The notes beneath the pieces were generated by a model. It made no database searches. It saw only the letters and a program-made list of their open reading frames with translations, and was not told the DNA's origin. Positions 34,145 to 44,507 of a DNA stretch of 64,000 nt are shown one piece after another. The stretch spans positions 37,997,115-38,061,114 of the forward strand of contig JBANSL010000012.1 of the NCBI GenBank assembly GCA_037127255.1, given 5' to 3'. The position numbers and the translations under genes are program-made. Source of the stretch: Persicaria tinctoria (taxonomy: Eukaryota; Streptophyta; Magnoliopsida; Caryophyllales; Polygonaceae). How positions within the stretch are numbered: position 1 is the stretch's first letter; each line of letters opens with the position of its first letter.

Positions 34145-34850
34145 CCCAAACTTTGGCCCATGCCTCAGGAGCTCGGATGGAGCAGCTGGTAGCCCATGGA
34201 GCTTGAAGCTTGAGACTTGCCTCTTTTGAAGTGTTGCATTCCGGCGGCTCGGGCTTGACCTAGTTATATAAGCTCTCATTCTCCGTCTATTCAACTCACT
34301 TCAGCTTTCTCCATTCTCTCTCCTCACAAACAATCTATTAGGGTTTTCTAGGGTTTGGTTTTTCCGACTTTCTGCCTTCGATTTGAGAGTGCTTGGAGAA
34401 GATGGTGGTTGTTGGTGTCTTTGTGAAGGTGGTCTGAGCTCCGATGTCCTCCTTGGTGGCCGTACTTCTTTGCCTTCTCAGACACAGGGTTTTGAAGATC
34501 GAATCCGACTTTTACCTTCGGTTTTCCCATACAGGGGGATTCCTCTTTCTTCCTTGTACTTCTGATCACATACATGTTAGATCTAGGGTTGTTTATCTTC
34601 ATTGTTTGATTCATCCCTTGTACAAACTCTCTATAGTGAATTCGGATAAATCTTGAGGCCCCGTGTATATAGGCATTTTACTGATCGAACCACGTAAAAT
34701 CTCTGGATTCGTAATCTTGGTTGTGATTTCTGTTTCGATCCTTCGTTTTCGTTTTTCGATCGACTTTATTTCCGCTCAAAACCAATTTTCTTTTCTCGGA
34801 TCTTTGGTTTTACAGATTTCAATCAGTCAACACACATGAATTAAATAGAT
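34145..34850 (+). mobile_element. Copia-type LTR-like sequence (probable solo LTR)
   Basis: Has the architecture of a Ty1/copia LTR: TATA box agttatataagctctc at 34262-34277; transcript-like 5' leader with repeated agggtttt; then the common U5 wording 'ctctatagtgaattcggataaatcttgaggccc' (split by the actual sequence) and 'gaaccacgtaaaatctctgg'. The likely end is near tcaacaca (34827-34834). No PBS or internal region follows. The left boundary may lie within the tail of unit 3. Confidence 0.5.
34265..34272 (+). promoter_or_regulatory. TATA box of the copia-type LTR
   Basis: TATATAAG about 50 bp before a CT-rich initiator-like stretch (ctctctcctcac). It would drive element transcription rightward, toward and antisense to PR-1. 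Confidence 0.45.
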
Positions 34851-34937
34851 GAAAACCCAAAAGATTTAGGATCGGAGAGATCGAACGCCCTATATGGCTA
34901 TATTTATATCAAGAATGAAATCGTGGATCAGTATATA

Positions 34938-34960
34938 TTATTATTATTATTACTATTATT
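34938..34960 (+). repeat. (TTA)n microsatellite
   Basis: About seven ATT/TTA repeats with one ACT interruption, about 60 bp beyond the PR-1 stop codon, in its 3' flank. Confidence 0.8.
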
Positions 34961-35018
34961 CGATCCGGTTCATTCATAATTAATAAAAACTGGAATAACA
35001 ATCGCGGATGGACTTGTC

Positions 35019-35525
35019 TTAATAAGGCTTCTCGCCGGGCACGTTCCCTGGTGGGTCATACTCACACACCACAAAAGGCCAGCCTGCGCCGCACACGATA
35101 CTAGCGCACCCCACACGTGCCGTGCTCCTCCATACGACCTGCGTGTACCCATTGCACCCGCCAGGCCCGAGCCCGCACGTGTTCCTCCGGTGGTCGTAGT
35201 CAGCCCGCTGGCCCACCCACTCGTTCACCGCCTCGTTAACTGTGAAAGCGTCGTACCCGGATGCCGTGTTCTCGCCGTAGGGCCCGTGGGACCGGAGCGT
35301 GTTGTCGCAGTGGACCTTCACCTTGGCGGCGAATCCCGACGCGAAGGCCGCCAGCGTATGGTTCCATACAAGCGGTGGCACGCCCACCGCAGCGCGGGCC
35401 GCGTTGTGCACGTCGAGGAACTCCTGGGTGGTGTTCTCGGCGGCAGCGCAGTAAGCGGGGATGGTGGCGCATGATAGCACGATGAAGAGGGTTAACAGTT
35501 GGGCGAAATCGTTTATTAATGCCAT
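35019..35525 (-). CDS. PR1: Pathogenesis-related protein 1 (CAP/SCP domain), secreted
   Basis: Intronless 168-codon gene, typical PR-1 length. Residues 1-26 form a signal peptide (hydrophobic TLFIVLSCATIPAYCA). The CAP domain follows: FLDVHNAARAAVGVPPLVW (36-54), SHGPYGEN (79-86), EWVGQRADYDH (102-112), GYTQVVWRSTARVGC (126-140), CEYDPPGNVPGEKPY (154-168). Six Cys in the mature part (73, 117, 124, 140, 145, 154) fit the three PR-1 disulfides, and the last 11 residues match the CAPE peptide pattern PxGNxxxxxPY. PR-1 proteins bind sterols and act in apoplastic defence. Two of four conserved cavity residues differ: Gln106 for Glu and Gly126 for the His of CGHYTQ. The start codon has a good context (agccATGgc). 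The coding region is GC-rich in AT-rich surroundings. Confidence 0.95.
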   Translation of the reverse strand: MALINDFAQLLTLFIVLSCATIPAYCAAAENTTQEFLDVHNAARAAVGVPPLVWNHTLAAFASGFAAKVKVHCDNTLRSHGPYGENTASGYDAFTVNEAVNEWVGQRADYDHRRNTCGLGPGGCNGYTQVVWRSTARVGCASIVCGAGWPFVVCEYDPPGNVPGEKPY

Positions 35526-35590
35526 GGCTTCGTTCTGGTGATTTGTGTTGTGGTGGAATACATGGGGTTATAAGGTCCAAACAATGAAAT

Positions 35591-35598
35591 TATTTATA
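35591..35598 (-). promoter_or_regulatory. Putative TATA box of PR-1
   Basis: On the minus strand TATAAATA lies about 66 bp upstream of the ATG, a normal distance for a short plant 5' UTR. The remaining 35526-35856 is AT-rich promoter-like sequence; I see no W-box cluster or other certain element. Confidence 0.5.
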
Positions 35599-35911
35599 GG
35601 GTTAAAAATGAATTAGTATGTAGACCGAGTAAAATTAGTCAAATTGAAACATAGACTTCTTTTTCTAAGTGGGTAGGTTAAATTTCAATTCTTTCTTTTG
35701 TTTACATTGTTAGTTATATAGTTTATACTTTCTAGAGCATGGACAGGTTCACCTACCGTTTTTATAACACATGTCATATAATATGTTTGAAACTGTGAAT
35801 GTATATATAGTTAAATTAAACAAAATTTAGTTTTGTTCATAAATAAATAAATAAATGGAAATTTCACAAGTTACCCTCCTGTAGGTAAGGGTTAATTCAC
35901 GAGATGTAAAA

Positions 35912-36806
35912 CGGTTTTGCTATATACACGGTGAAATTCTCGCCGATTGCATGGAAAGACATCGCAATGGCGTAGTCCGAATACGCAGATTGGTGGGGCG
36001 CATCTGACCGCGGATGCTGACAGCGGATGCGCGGAATTGAGTCCCCAACAGACGCGCACGCGGAGCCTAGATGCGCGGATGGGAAGTCGGAGGCACGCGC
36101 GACTCTCGCCTGCCCGGTGATCTGCTGTTGTCAGTGCCCGACCGTCACCAGCCCTACCCGCAGCCCTACCACCAACCCCTCGTCCACCTCCGCCGCCACA
36201 AAACCCTACTCATGCTCCTCGGCCGCACTGCCAGCACCGTCGTTTCTCCCGCCGACCCGATACTCCGCCCGCGAATCCTCCAACCAAGGCAGGCCGCGAC
36301 GAGGAGCGTCACCGGCACCAGATCTGCATCCGCCAGAAAGTCAAGGACCTCAATATCTCCTCGCCGCCTCCACTCGCCGACAACGCCAACAGTGTTGTGA
36401 TGACGGTTGTGTTTTTATTCGATCTATCTTTATTTCAAATTGCAGGGGGTTGGGTATGCGTGGGGGGAGATGGAGTTGAAATTAAAAACTCCATTGATAA
36501 CGAAATAAATTAAAATCTGGGTAGAAGACGAAATGCTCCCTTTTGATTTTACACTGCAAGTTTTTAATTAGAGGTATAAAGTTAGACATTTGCTTGCTTT
36601 TTCGTTTTGCAGCTTTTGCCACTGCAACTTTGCTGAAGATGAGTGTGGAATTCAACTTCACATAAAAAAATAATATATATATCCGCGTACATGAAGTCCG
36701 TACGTGAATTTTTTTTTTTTAAAAAATTGCAATCGCGTATTATGCGCGTGCGCAGAGTTTGAACCGTGCAATTAGCGAAAATTTCACCGTGTAAATAGCA
36801 AGCCCC
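35912..36806. mobile_element. Non-autonomous MULE nested in the left TIR, TSD GATGTAAAA
   Basis: TIRs: left ggttttgctatatacacgg then tgaaattctcgc; right (reversed) ggggcttgctatttacacgg then tgaaattttcgc. A perfect 9-bp duplication, gatgtaaaa, lies at 35903-35911 and 36807-36815. The 895-bp body contains a sharply GC-rich core (36000-36400) that looks like acquired coding sequence, as in Pack-MULEs. No transposase frame. Confidence 0.88.
36027..36479 (+). pseudogene. GC-rich coding-like insert of the MULE (possible captured gene)
   Basis: Two overlapping frames stay open over the GC-rich core (36027-36479, 150 codons; 36071-36400, 109 codons, ..YPQPYHQPLVHLRRHKTLLMLL..). Neither gives a protein family I recognise, and open frames are expected by chance in GC-rich DNA. 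The composition jump relative to the flanks is the only evidence for capture. Confidence 0.3.
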
Positions 36807-37139
36807 GATGTAAAATTGTTTGACATATTTTACCTGATACCCTTAAAGTTATTTTTTTTTCCTGTCCTATGCCATTGTTGTTAAAGTTAACTATCCCCTG
36901 TTAGCTGTTTTTTAAAAAAAGCTAATTGTTTTGGTGACCCAGGAACTGAGGAAGACGCTCTATCTCCTTTCTCTCAATCTCTTAATAATACATCAACAAT
37001 GGTGTTCAAGAGCTCTATCTTCTTTCTCTCTTTTAGATCAACCATCTTCTCCCGGTCACTACCCTCAAGCAACCTCAAGCAACCCCTAGCCACTAATGGC
37101 CTAATCCCCTGACTTGGCCAATCGCTCAATGACCCCGAT

Positions 37140-37268
37140 TGATAGATTATATAGGTCTCCTCTTTTATAGTGGGCCCTAAGGCCTAATACCTTTGTAACA
37201 TATATATATGTTTATCAATGAATGGAAACTCTCAAAGAGGACATTACAATCAATCTCGTGATCTTACA
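37140..37268 (+). repeat. 5' LTR of the copia element
   Basis: TGATAGATTATATAGG to GATCTTACA, 129 bp. Includes atatatatatg and a short T/A-rich core. Confidence 0.93.
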
Positions 37269-37281
37269 TGGTGTCACAGTC
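37269..37281 (+). other. Primer-binding site of the copia element
   Basis: tggtgtcacagtc immediately after the LTR, a degraded version of tggtatcagagc (initiator Met tRNA). Confidence 0.75.
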
Positions 37282-37446
37282 TAAAATCCTCACAGCCTAA
37301 TTCTTCTTTTTCTCCTCACACTTTATCCTAGCCGCCACCCCCCTTGCCGTCGCCCCTCCCCCTTGTCGCCACCCTACCGGCGCCCCCAACTCCCCCTCTT
37401 GGCCTCCCTTTGCCGCCAACGCCCTCTCTTTCTCCCTCTCGTCGCA

Positions 37447-38541
37447 ATGGCCGATCCAACACCTACCAACAAACCGCCCTTCCACTCCGCCCTCACGATC
37501 TCCAACATCAAAAACTGCATCCCCATCACCCTTTTTCACGAATCGAGTTCCTGCACCATGTGGTCGCACCTCTTCACGACCCATGTTAAGGCTCATAAAG
37601 TCCTTCACCACATTGACTCCTCCGTCACTCGCCCTGAAAGTGAAGACAACGATCTCTTCGCTCAACTCGACACCATTGTCCTTCAATGGATCTTCAACAC
37701 CATCTCAAAAGATATATTGACCACCATCCTCAACCCCAAAGACACCGCCTTGGATGCTTGGACGAAACTAAAGAATCTCTTTCAAGACAACAAGTCCACC
37801 CGTGCTGTCTATCTTGAGCACGAATTTTCAAGTTGCAAGCTTTCCTCTTTTCCGTCGATCTCCGTCTATTGTCAGCACATCAAGACCCAGTCTGATCAAC
37901 TAGACATCATCGACTCCAAACTCAGCGCCACCCGCCTTGTCCTCCAGGTACTTTTGTGTCATCCCTCTGAATACAATGCTGCTGCAACTCATATCCAGCA
38001 GACGGAACCTCTCCCTACATTTGAAAAGACCCGGTCTCAATTGATCCTGGAAAAGACTCGCCTTCACCATCAGACCACCGAAGCCGCCAAGGAGAAGACG
38101 ACATTGGTCTCGTCAAGCGACAACGACGAGTACTATGCCCCTCAGAACAACCGCCACAACGACCAACCCGCTGCGAGAGAACCCGCTGCAAGAGGCGGCG
38201 GTCGCGGCCGCGGCCGGAGCAGCACGAGTCCTCTCGCCCCTCTTGGTACCCCAACCCCGGGTATCCGCCGTGGATGCCCTTCGGCTACCCTCTACCATCG
38301 TATCGCCCACCAGCCCCGTATCCCAACCGTCAGCAGGGAGCGGGCTTGTTGGGTCCTGCTCCTTGACCCGCCAGGCATCAGGCCTACCCGTCGTCGTCTG
38401 ATCCGGAATACACTCCAAATGATGTGCATCACGCCTTCTCTTCGATGCAGCTGGCACCTCCTGACTCTGCTTGGTACATGGACACTGCGCCACTACTCAT
38501 ATGACGAACTCCTCAGGTACTCTCTCTTCTATTTCTTTTAA
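37447..38541 (+). pseudogene. copia gag (UBN2-type) with frameshifted tail
   Basis: MADPTPTNKPPFHSALTISNIKNCIPITL..., then the gag core (DTALDAWTKLKNLFQDNKSTRAVYLEHEFSSCKL, YCQHIKTQSDQLDIIDSKLS, TFEKTRSQLILEKTRL). Start chosen at 37447 because upstream residues of the open frame are unlike gag. An Arg/Gly-rich nucleic-acid-binding tail follows (~38180-38220) but no CCHC knuckle. Around 38225 the real frame shifts (the other frame reads SWYPNPGYPPWMPFGYP), so residues after that in this frame are out of phase. Confidence 0.85.
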
Positions 38542-39442
38542 GGGTCATGCCCATTCTATTATCGTCGGCAACGATGGTCGCCTTGCTACTTCGGGCATTG
38601 TCCACGCCACATTACCAACCCCAACTAACCCATTACACCTTAACAACGTCCTTGTTGCCCCCAAACTTGTCAAAAACCTTATCTCTGTCCGTCGGTTCAC
38701 CACTGACAATAATGTTTCTCTTGTGTTTGATCCGTTCGGTTTCTCTGTCAAGGATCTTACTACGGAAGTTACTCGTCTGAGACGTAATAGCACCGGGGAG
38801 CTCTATCCTTTGTCGTCGCCCTCACCATCCAGCCCGTCAAGTCCAGTCGCCCTCTCGGCATCATCATCCAGTCGTTGGCATGCACGCCTTGGTCATCCCC
38901 GTCCTGCAATTTTAGATTTACTTCGTTCTAAGAGTCTTGTCCAATGTAATAAAGAGCCTCGCTCTAGTTTATGTTCTTCTTGTCAGTTAGGCAAGCATGC
39001 CATACTTCCTTTTCAGCGGTCCTTAAACACTACGTTTGCCCCTTTTGATATTATTCATAGTGATATTTGGACATCTCATGTGCCTAGAAAGGAGAGTCAT
39101 AAGTATTTCCTTTTGTTCCTGGATGATTATACACATTTCTTATGGGTTTTCCCTTTGCACATTAAATCTCAAGTGTTTCTTATCTTTGCCAAATTCAATG
39201 CTTACATCAAAACACAATTTCACACATCTATCAAGTGTTTCCAATGTGACAATGGTCACGAATTTGACAACAAAGAATTTCACACTTTCTTCAATACCAA
39301 TGGGATCTTCTATCGCTTGTCTTGCCCCTATACCTCCCAACAAAATGGAAAGGCCGAACGAATCATCCGAACCATTACCAATATGATGCGCTATCTCCTC
39401 ATCCACGCATCCATTCCCCTTCTCTACTGCATTACGCCTTAG
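38471..39442 (+). pseudogene. copia protease end and integrase
   Basis: The expected protease motif WYMDTGATTHMT is broken at the catalytic DTG: a base is missing in gacactgcgcc (38481-38491), so the frame enters at ATTHMTN. Then GAG-pre-integrase (RWHARLGHPRPAILDLLRSK, LCSSCQLGKH) and integrase with DDE residues in HSDIW, QCDNGHEF and NGKAER. It ends at a frameshift (IPLLYCITP then stop), resuming in the next frame as HYALATTCYLLN. It would insert cDNA into the genome if intact. Confidence 0.9.
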
Positions 39443-39762
39443 CCACCACATGCTACCTCCTAAACATTCTCCCTTCTACTACCCTCCACCAACGCTCACC
39501 AACTCAGGCACTTTATTGTACTTTGCCTAGGTATGATCACCTTCGTACCTTTGGGTGCTTGTTCTTTCCAAATCAGTCATCCACCTCCCCTCACAAGCTT
39601 CACTCACGCTACACCCCTTGTGTCTTTCTTGGCTACCCGTCTGATCATTGCAGTTACCTCTGCCTCGATATCAAGACCCACAAGATCCTTCTGTCCCGTC
39701 ATGTCACTTTTGATGAATCTCGCTTTCCCTTTGCATCTCCTACACCCCCTGTGTCTCAGTGA
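39322..39762 (+). pseudogene. copia integrase C-terminal region, shifted frame
   Basis: From about 39425 this frame carries the conserved sequence HYALATTCYLLNILPS..., HLRTFGCLFFPNQ and YTPCVFLGYPSDHCSYLCLDI, the usual end of copia integrase. It stops at 39762. A proline-rich spacer with a 17-base C tract (40131-40147) follows, to 40208. Confidence 0.85.
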
Positions 39763-40208
39763 GAGTCAGAGTTCGAGTCGTCGTTCCCACATTTTCTTTT
39801 TCCCCAGAGCTCTTCCGGTGATCTTGCCTCTCCCCCTCCCCCACCACCACCACCACCCCTTACCACCAGACCACACACCCACAGCGTCTCCGGTGTCTTC
39901 CGACCCCGTCAGATTGTCTCCATGACCACCGCACATCACCTCGCCTCCTATCTCCCCACAACCTCCTCGCCATCGCCCCTGCCAGGACTGTTGCGGCCGC
40001 ATCCAATCAAAACCCAGAACTCCCACCCTTACACCAGCTACTAGCGGCGGCCGCAGCATCTTGCTGCGGCCGCCGCCAATCAAAACGCTGCGGGCTTGCA
40101 GTGCCCGCAGCTTTCTCCTCCGCCTCACAGCCCCCCCCCCCCCCCCCGTTCGTCCATCCCTTCTGACCCCCTATCCCCCCTGCCTCCTCTCCGACCTCCT
40201 TTTCCCCT

Positions 40209-40354
40209 ATACCCACCTCCCATAAAACAGCCCTCCTCGGCCCGAATTGGCAGGCGGCTATGCTCGACGAATACATGACCCTTACAAAGAATGGTACTTG
40301 GGTTCTTTTCCTTCGCCCTCCTGAGGCGAACGTCATTCGCTGTATGTGGCTCTT
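40209..40354 (+). pseudogene. copia reverse transcriptase, first exon-like piece before the gypsy insertion
   Basis: WQAAMLDEYMTLTKNGTWVLF..PPEANVIRCMWLF is the conserved start of copia RT (W..AM..E...L..N.TW.LV). Interrupted at 40354 by the gypsy element; it resumes at 45922 as LFHHKFRSDGTLEHYKARLV. Confidence 0.88.
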
Positions 40355-41769
40355 TGACAAGAGGAAAACCTGTCGTTGTTCTTCCCAAAGAATACTCAAA
40401 CTCACCACTAGTATAGTCTGTAAGCAAGAGGTTGATCCACAGGGAAATCTATTCAATTCAAGTATAATTCTAATCGCTAATAGAGAATATGGGGGGTTTT
40501 GGTGTGAAAAAGATCCGCCTTTTATCAAAGCGGAAGCAAGCAAACAAGTAAATTGGTTTTAGAATGCAATGGAGAGAAATAGGTTCAGCTACAATTTATC
40601 ACTTCGATTGATGAATTCGATCCTTGTTTCAGCCTCTAGTTCTTGTTTTTTCCTATCAATGTCCTTGTCCAGATCTTAGGTAAATTACTAGTCCTACGAG
40701 TCCTAGCAACCCTTATCTCTAAATAATCCTAACACGGTTAAGATTTAACCTAGAGATAGCATTAAGAATATGAATTAACCAAGGTACATGCAATATCAAG
40801 CTACGAGTCGATATTTAACATATATTCAACTTCCTACACATCCAATTAGTCCTACGAGTCCTAAAGGAATATGATTGCCACTTGGGTTAAGGTTCGCTAC
40901 GAGGAATCTACAAAACCCTAGCAATTGAATGAATCTACTCTAACTAGTCGGCCAGGCCAGAGAAAATAAAACACATTCAAGCAATTAAGCACAAAGAAGT
41001 CAAAACATTGCAATAGGAATAAGAACTAGATTAAGAAACTCACAATTCAACAATCAAAGATCCAAATCGTAGGCGAAACCTTGAGAGTTTAGTTCCTCAT
41101 GCTCAACGACGCTCTCAACAATGGAATAATGTGCATAAGGTTAATGAAATAATAAACTAGAAAAGTCTTATAAAGCCTCTAACAAGTCGGTCAAGGAATA
41201 AAACAGTCCAACTATGAACGGCGGGTTTCTGCGAGGGCCGCAGGGCAGCCACCCCAGGCCGCGGGGCGGCCGACGATCAGCGAAATCGCTCGTCAGAGGT
41301 TTGGGCCGCGGGGCGGCTAGCTTGGCAGCGGGGCGGCTTTTACTATTCACAGCGATTTTTCCCTTTTGAATTTGGTCTCGACGTCAACACGAAAGTCTTA
41401 GATCTCAAAGAGAGCTTTCCAACGCATGGTTATAATAGTCAATCGGACCCCCGAGGCCTCTAGAAAGTGCGAGACAAGTTCAGCATGTCTGGCGACAACT
41501 TTTGATGACTTGTTATTCACTTAGGCTCTCGAAATTCGACTCCGCTCCCGTGCTCTTCACTTTTCTTCCTCAACTTGAATCTTCCTTCATCCAAGAGTCT
41601 CCTAATTCGTCGTCGGATCCACATTTACCTGAAATTAACCATAAAATTGCATAGATTCCGACTCTTTCAACACCACAGATAAACATGTAATTGTAACTAA
41701 AATATGCACTATTCACAACTAAATTATGCTAAATGCATTCTATAATGCAACACTAATCATGCTCTAACA
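40355..41769 (-). repeat. 3' LTR of element C
   Basis: TGACAAGAGGAAAACCTG to CATGCTCTAACA on the plus strand. Includes gggccgcggggcggc motifs near 41230-41340. Its partner at 44508-45921 is closely similar, with small indels. Confidence 0.93.
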
Positions 41770-41783
41770 AATTCCCCCACACT
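41770..41783 (-). other. Polypurine tract of element C
   Basis: On the minus strand caagtgtgggggaatt directly precedes the 3' LTR; upstream is the shared phrase ttgaggacaagcaaagg. Confidence 0.8.
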
Positions 41784-43625
41784 TGAACCTTTGCTTGTCC
41801 TCAAGCAATAGAAAACTCAATTTTACAGCCTCACAGAATAGCAATTCATGTATCCACACCTCAATACTCTTTTAAGTGCATGAAAACTAGCAAACATTAT
41901 AGATTAACAACATCATAGCACATAATTGCAATAATCAATGAAACTAGGCAACCATATCCATTCTAGACCTCACAGCGAATATGTGTTTCACTCTCACTCA
42001 AGTGTTTAAGGTTAAATGTTTACACTCAAAACTCAATCTTCAAAAACTTAGCTACAATAGTCTTGCACTAGTGTTCTAATTCTCCACCGCTGGTGACTCT
42101 ACACACAACAAAAATCATGAGGTCTTTCAATTGGGTTGTAATGGGGCCAAGGTAGAACATATAAGGTATGGAACAATTTAGGCCATGTGATGCTCATAAT
42201 CCGGGAACTAAGGAAGCAACCAAATCATAAAACCACCCATAAACTCCTCAGACCATATCTCTATAATATCAAACAACACCAATCCCAAGCATAAAACTTT
42301 ACAAACCATACTCAACTCATTCCTTTATTCTTTTTTTTCTTTTTTTCTTTTTTTTTCTTTTCATGCTATATCAAATAATTTTCCTTGACTTTTGCCCATA
42401 AGTGAATTTTATCCTCCTTAGGTCCCAAGTAATGAATGTACTAGCAAGAATCAAATCTCATAAATGCACCTCAAACATACACAATCCACCACTCAAAACC
42501 ATCATCCACAATATAGATATTCACCAACTATTCCTAAATTCTCGGATGGGGTCAGGCTATCATTGACTATGGAAAAATCTTGTGGAGCTACAAAAGAATA
42601 GGCAATTAGGCTCAAATTAGCTTCAAGCAGAGGATAATATGCAAGGTGGGAAAAGAGTCAAATAGGGCTAATAAAGGTACCTCAATCATGTTTAAGTCAT
42701 GTGCAGAAATCATAATATGCAGCCTTGAAAAAGATATCTAAATGCAAGTCAAAGAGGAAGCAATTGAAGAGAGTACACTCAACAAGCAAGAGGACTAAAT
42801 AAGGTGCAGTTCTGAATAGGCCAAAATAAGCTCACCGGATCATGTCTAGAACTTCAAGATCACCCAAAATTCCAAGATCTTATGTGCTCAATCATTAATC
42901 AATCATGCTCACCAAATAGTATAGAAAACATATATCGAAAGCTTCCACAATCCAAGCACATCATGGGGCATAAATCTCATTAGATAGAATAGAGGACAAA
43001 CGGTATCCATATGGGGAAATAAGACCTAATCCTAACAATGCAATTTATAAATAACTGATTTTTTTTGGGATTTTCTTTTTAAAGACTAACATGCTGATAT
43101 GCAATATAATCTAAAAACAAAAATAAAAGTGCAAACTAAAAATAAACATGCAATCCTATCATACCATGCGATTCCCCCCCCCCCCCCCCCCCCACTTAAA
43201 TCAGGCATTGTCCTCAATGACATAAAAGACAACAAAAGATAAAAATATGAAGGAAAGAAAGAAAAACTAACTTGTTCATTGCGGTGGTGGAAAGTGAGGA
43301 AAGGGAACATTTCAGTCCTGTCAGAGGCCACGACACAACCTAGCCGCGGGGTGGCCTGAGAAATTTAGCTCTTCAACACCTTGGGTTGCCTCCCAAGTAG
43401 CGCCTTTGTTTACTATCATTGGCTCGACAGTTTATTCATCCACTCATTCAAGACTCAAGAAGACATCGTCAGTGCCCTCAAAAGCAAATCAAACTCTCGT
43501 GCCCAACCGATATTCGAATGCACACTAAAGATGAAACAATTGGTAATTAAAAATATAGCAATGAGAACCATTACCAACTTACCCTTCATTCGAGCTTGAT
43601 TCTCCCTCGAGGGTATGTAGGACCA
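41784..43625 (-). other. Non-coding interior of element C with a second polypurine-like poly-G
   Basis: No gene. On the minus strand it holds ttgggaggcaacccaagg (43376-43396, shared with element B), a run of about 20 G (43175-43194) after 'gaggacaatgcctgatttaag', and an A-rich tract (reverse of 42330-42360). Several short phrases match other Athila-type interiors. Confidence 0.65.
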
Positions 43626-43856
43626 CTAACACAGTTCTGCTAGTGGTTTGTTGAAGTAGTGGCTCCATGGATCGACATATTCACCAAAATCTCCCAATTT
43701 GCAAAAAGTACCAGTTTCTTGTTCAGGAACCACAGAAATTGGTTCCGGACTTGGCTCCTTGATAGGCGAGTTGGGGATGATTTCTACGAATGGAGGGAGC
43801 ATCGAAACACACTCAATCTCAAGGGACGTCTCCTGAGATTTTGTGTCGATAACCAC
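43626..43856 (-). pseudogene. DPWxHYF-tail ORF of element C
   Basis: 76 codons ending GDFGEYVDPWSHYFNKPLAELC, aligned with the end of the 96-659 ORF in element B (DYGEYLDPWEHYFFKTPT). Both have the preceding P(S)PEPI.VVPEQ / PIPELIFVSPEQ stretch. The upstream part is out of frame or degraded. Family unknown; conserved between two distinct non-autonomous elements. Confidence 0.55.
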
Positions 43857-43907
43857 TAGACGCTCTTCTTCATTATCAGAGAATTCATCGTTACTTGCAT
43901 CTTGGCT

Positions 43908-44372
43908 TTAATCAAGTTGAGGAATAGAACATTGCTGAACTATCAACTCCTTCAATGTTTTAGAAAGTCGGATAATTGCATCCCCATTTTGATTCATTGC
44001 TTCCCCATTTTGATTCACTATCTCATGTAATTGCCCTATTTGCTCCATCAAGACAATGGTTGATTCCTCCATGGACGGGTGGGAGTACTCCATTGGTTGA
44101 AACGTCGAAGTGTAGGATTCTTCCTCCGTCGATTGGTCACCCATGTAGGATAGAAGATCTCATTATCCCGACACTCCTAAACCAGCAAAGCTTCTATTGT
44201 TTATGGACCTGGCAAGTTCTCGGGTCTCAGGAGCCATGCCCTGAAAAATGCAAACCACCACATCTCGCAAACTATCTCGGAAACCCCATGAATAACGGAT
44301 GTCAAATAAAGTTTGCACTCTTGTGAGGTAATTGTGAAAATACTCTCCCTGAAACTGCCATAACTTCAACAT
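43908..44372 (-). pseudogene. gag remnants of element C
   Basis: Two short frames: 44163-44372 (LWQFQGEYFHNYLTRVQTLF..GFRDSLRDVVVCIFQGMAPETRELARS) has the late gag pattern F..G(L/M)....R; 43908-44144 (MGDQSTEEE...QIGQLHEIVNQNGEAMNQNGDAI) is a coiled-coil-like linker. Close to the PBS, as gag should be. Confidence 0.6.
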
Positions 44373-44484
44373 CTAGAAATATTAGTAATAAGGTGTCGTG
44401 AACCGTAAGATAGGTCCACGAAGGGGTTAGATGTAAATATGTACAAAAGTTAGCGATAAAAAAAACACAAGAAATTGATAAGAA

Positions 44485-44503
44485 TTCCCCGGCAACGGCG
44501 CCA
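44485..44503 (-). other. Primer-binding site of element C (exact Athila type)
   Basis: On the minus strand tggcgccgttgccggggaa, starting 5 bp inside the 5' LTR. Confidence 0.93.
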
Positions 44504-44507
44504 AATT

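Noticed and set aside
36027..36479. Overlapping GC-rich open frames as an intact host gene
   Set aside because: No recognised domain, and they lie wholly between MULE TIRs with a TSD; kept only as possible captured sequence.
37297..37686. 129-codon minus-strand frame opposite copia gag
   Set aside because: Shadow of the GC-rich gag reading frame; the plus-strand frame has conserved gag motifs.
40007..40543. 178-codon minus-strand open frame
   Set aside because: It straddles the copia/gypsy junction at 40354 and owes its Gly runs to the poly-C tract; not a real gene.
43172..43194. Poly-C run as an assembly gap or artefact
   Set aside because: It falls exactly where a second polypurine motif (poly-G on the minus strand) is expected in this element type; length may still be misjudged by sequencing.
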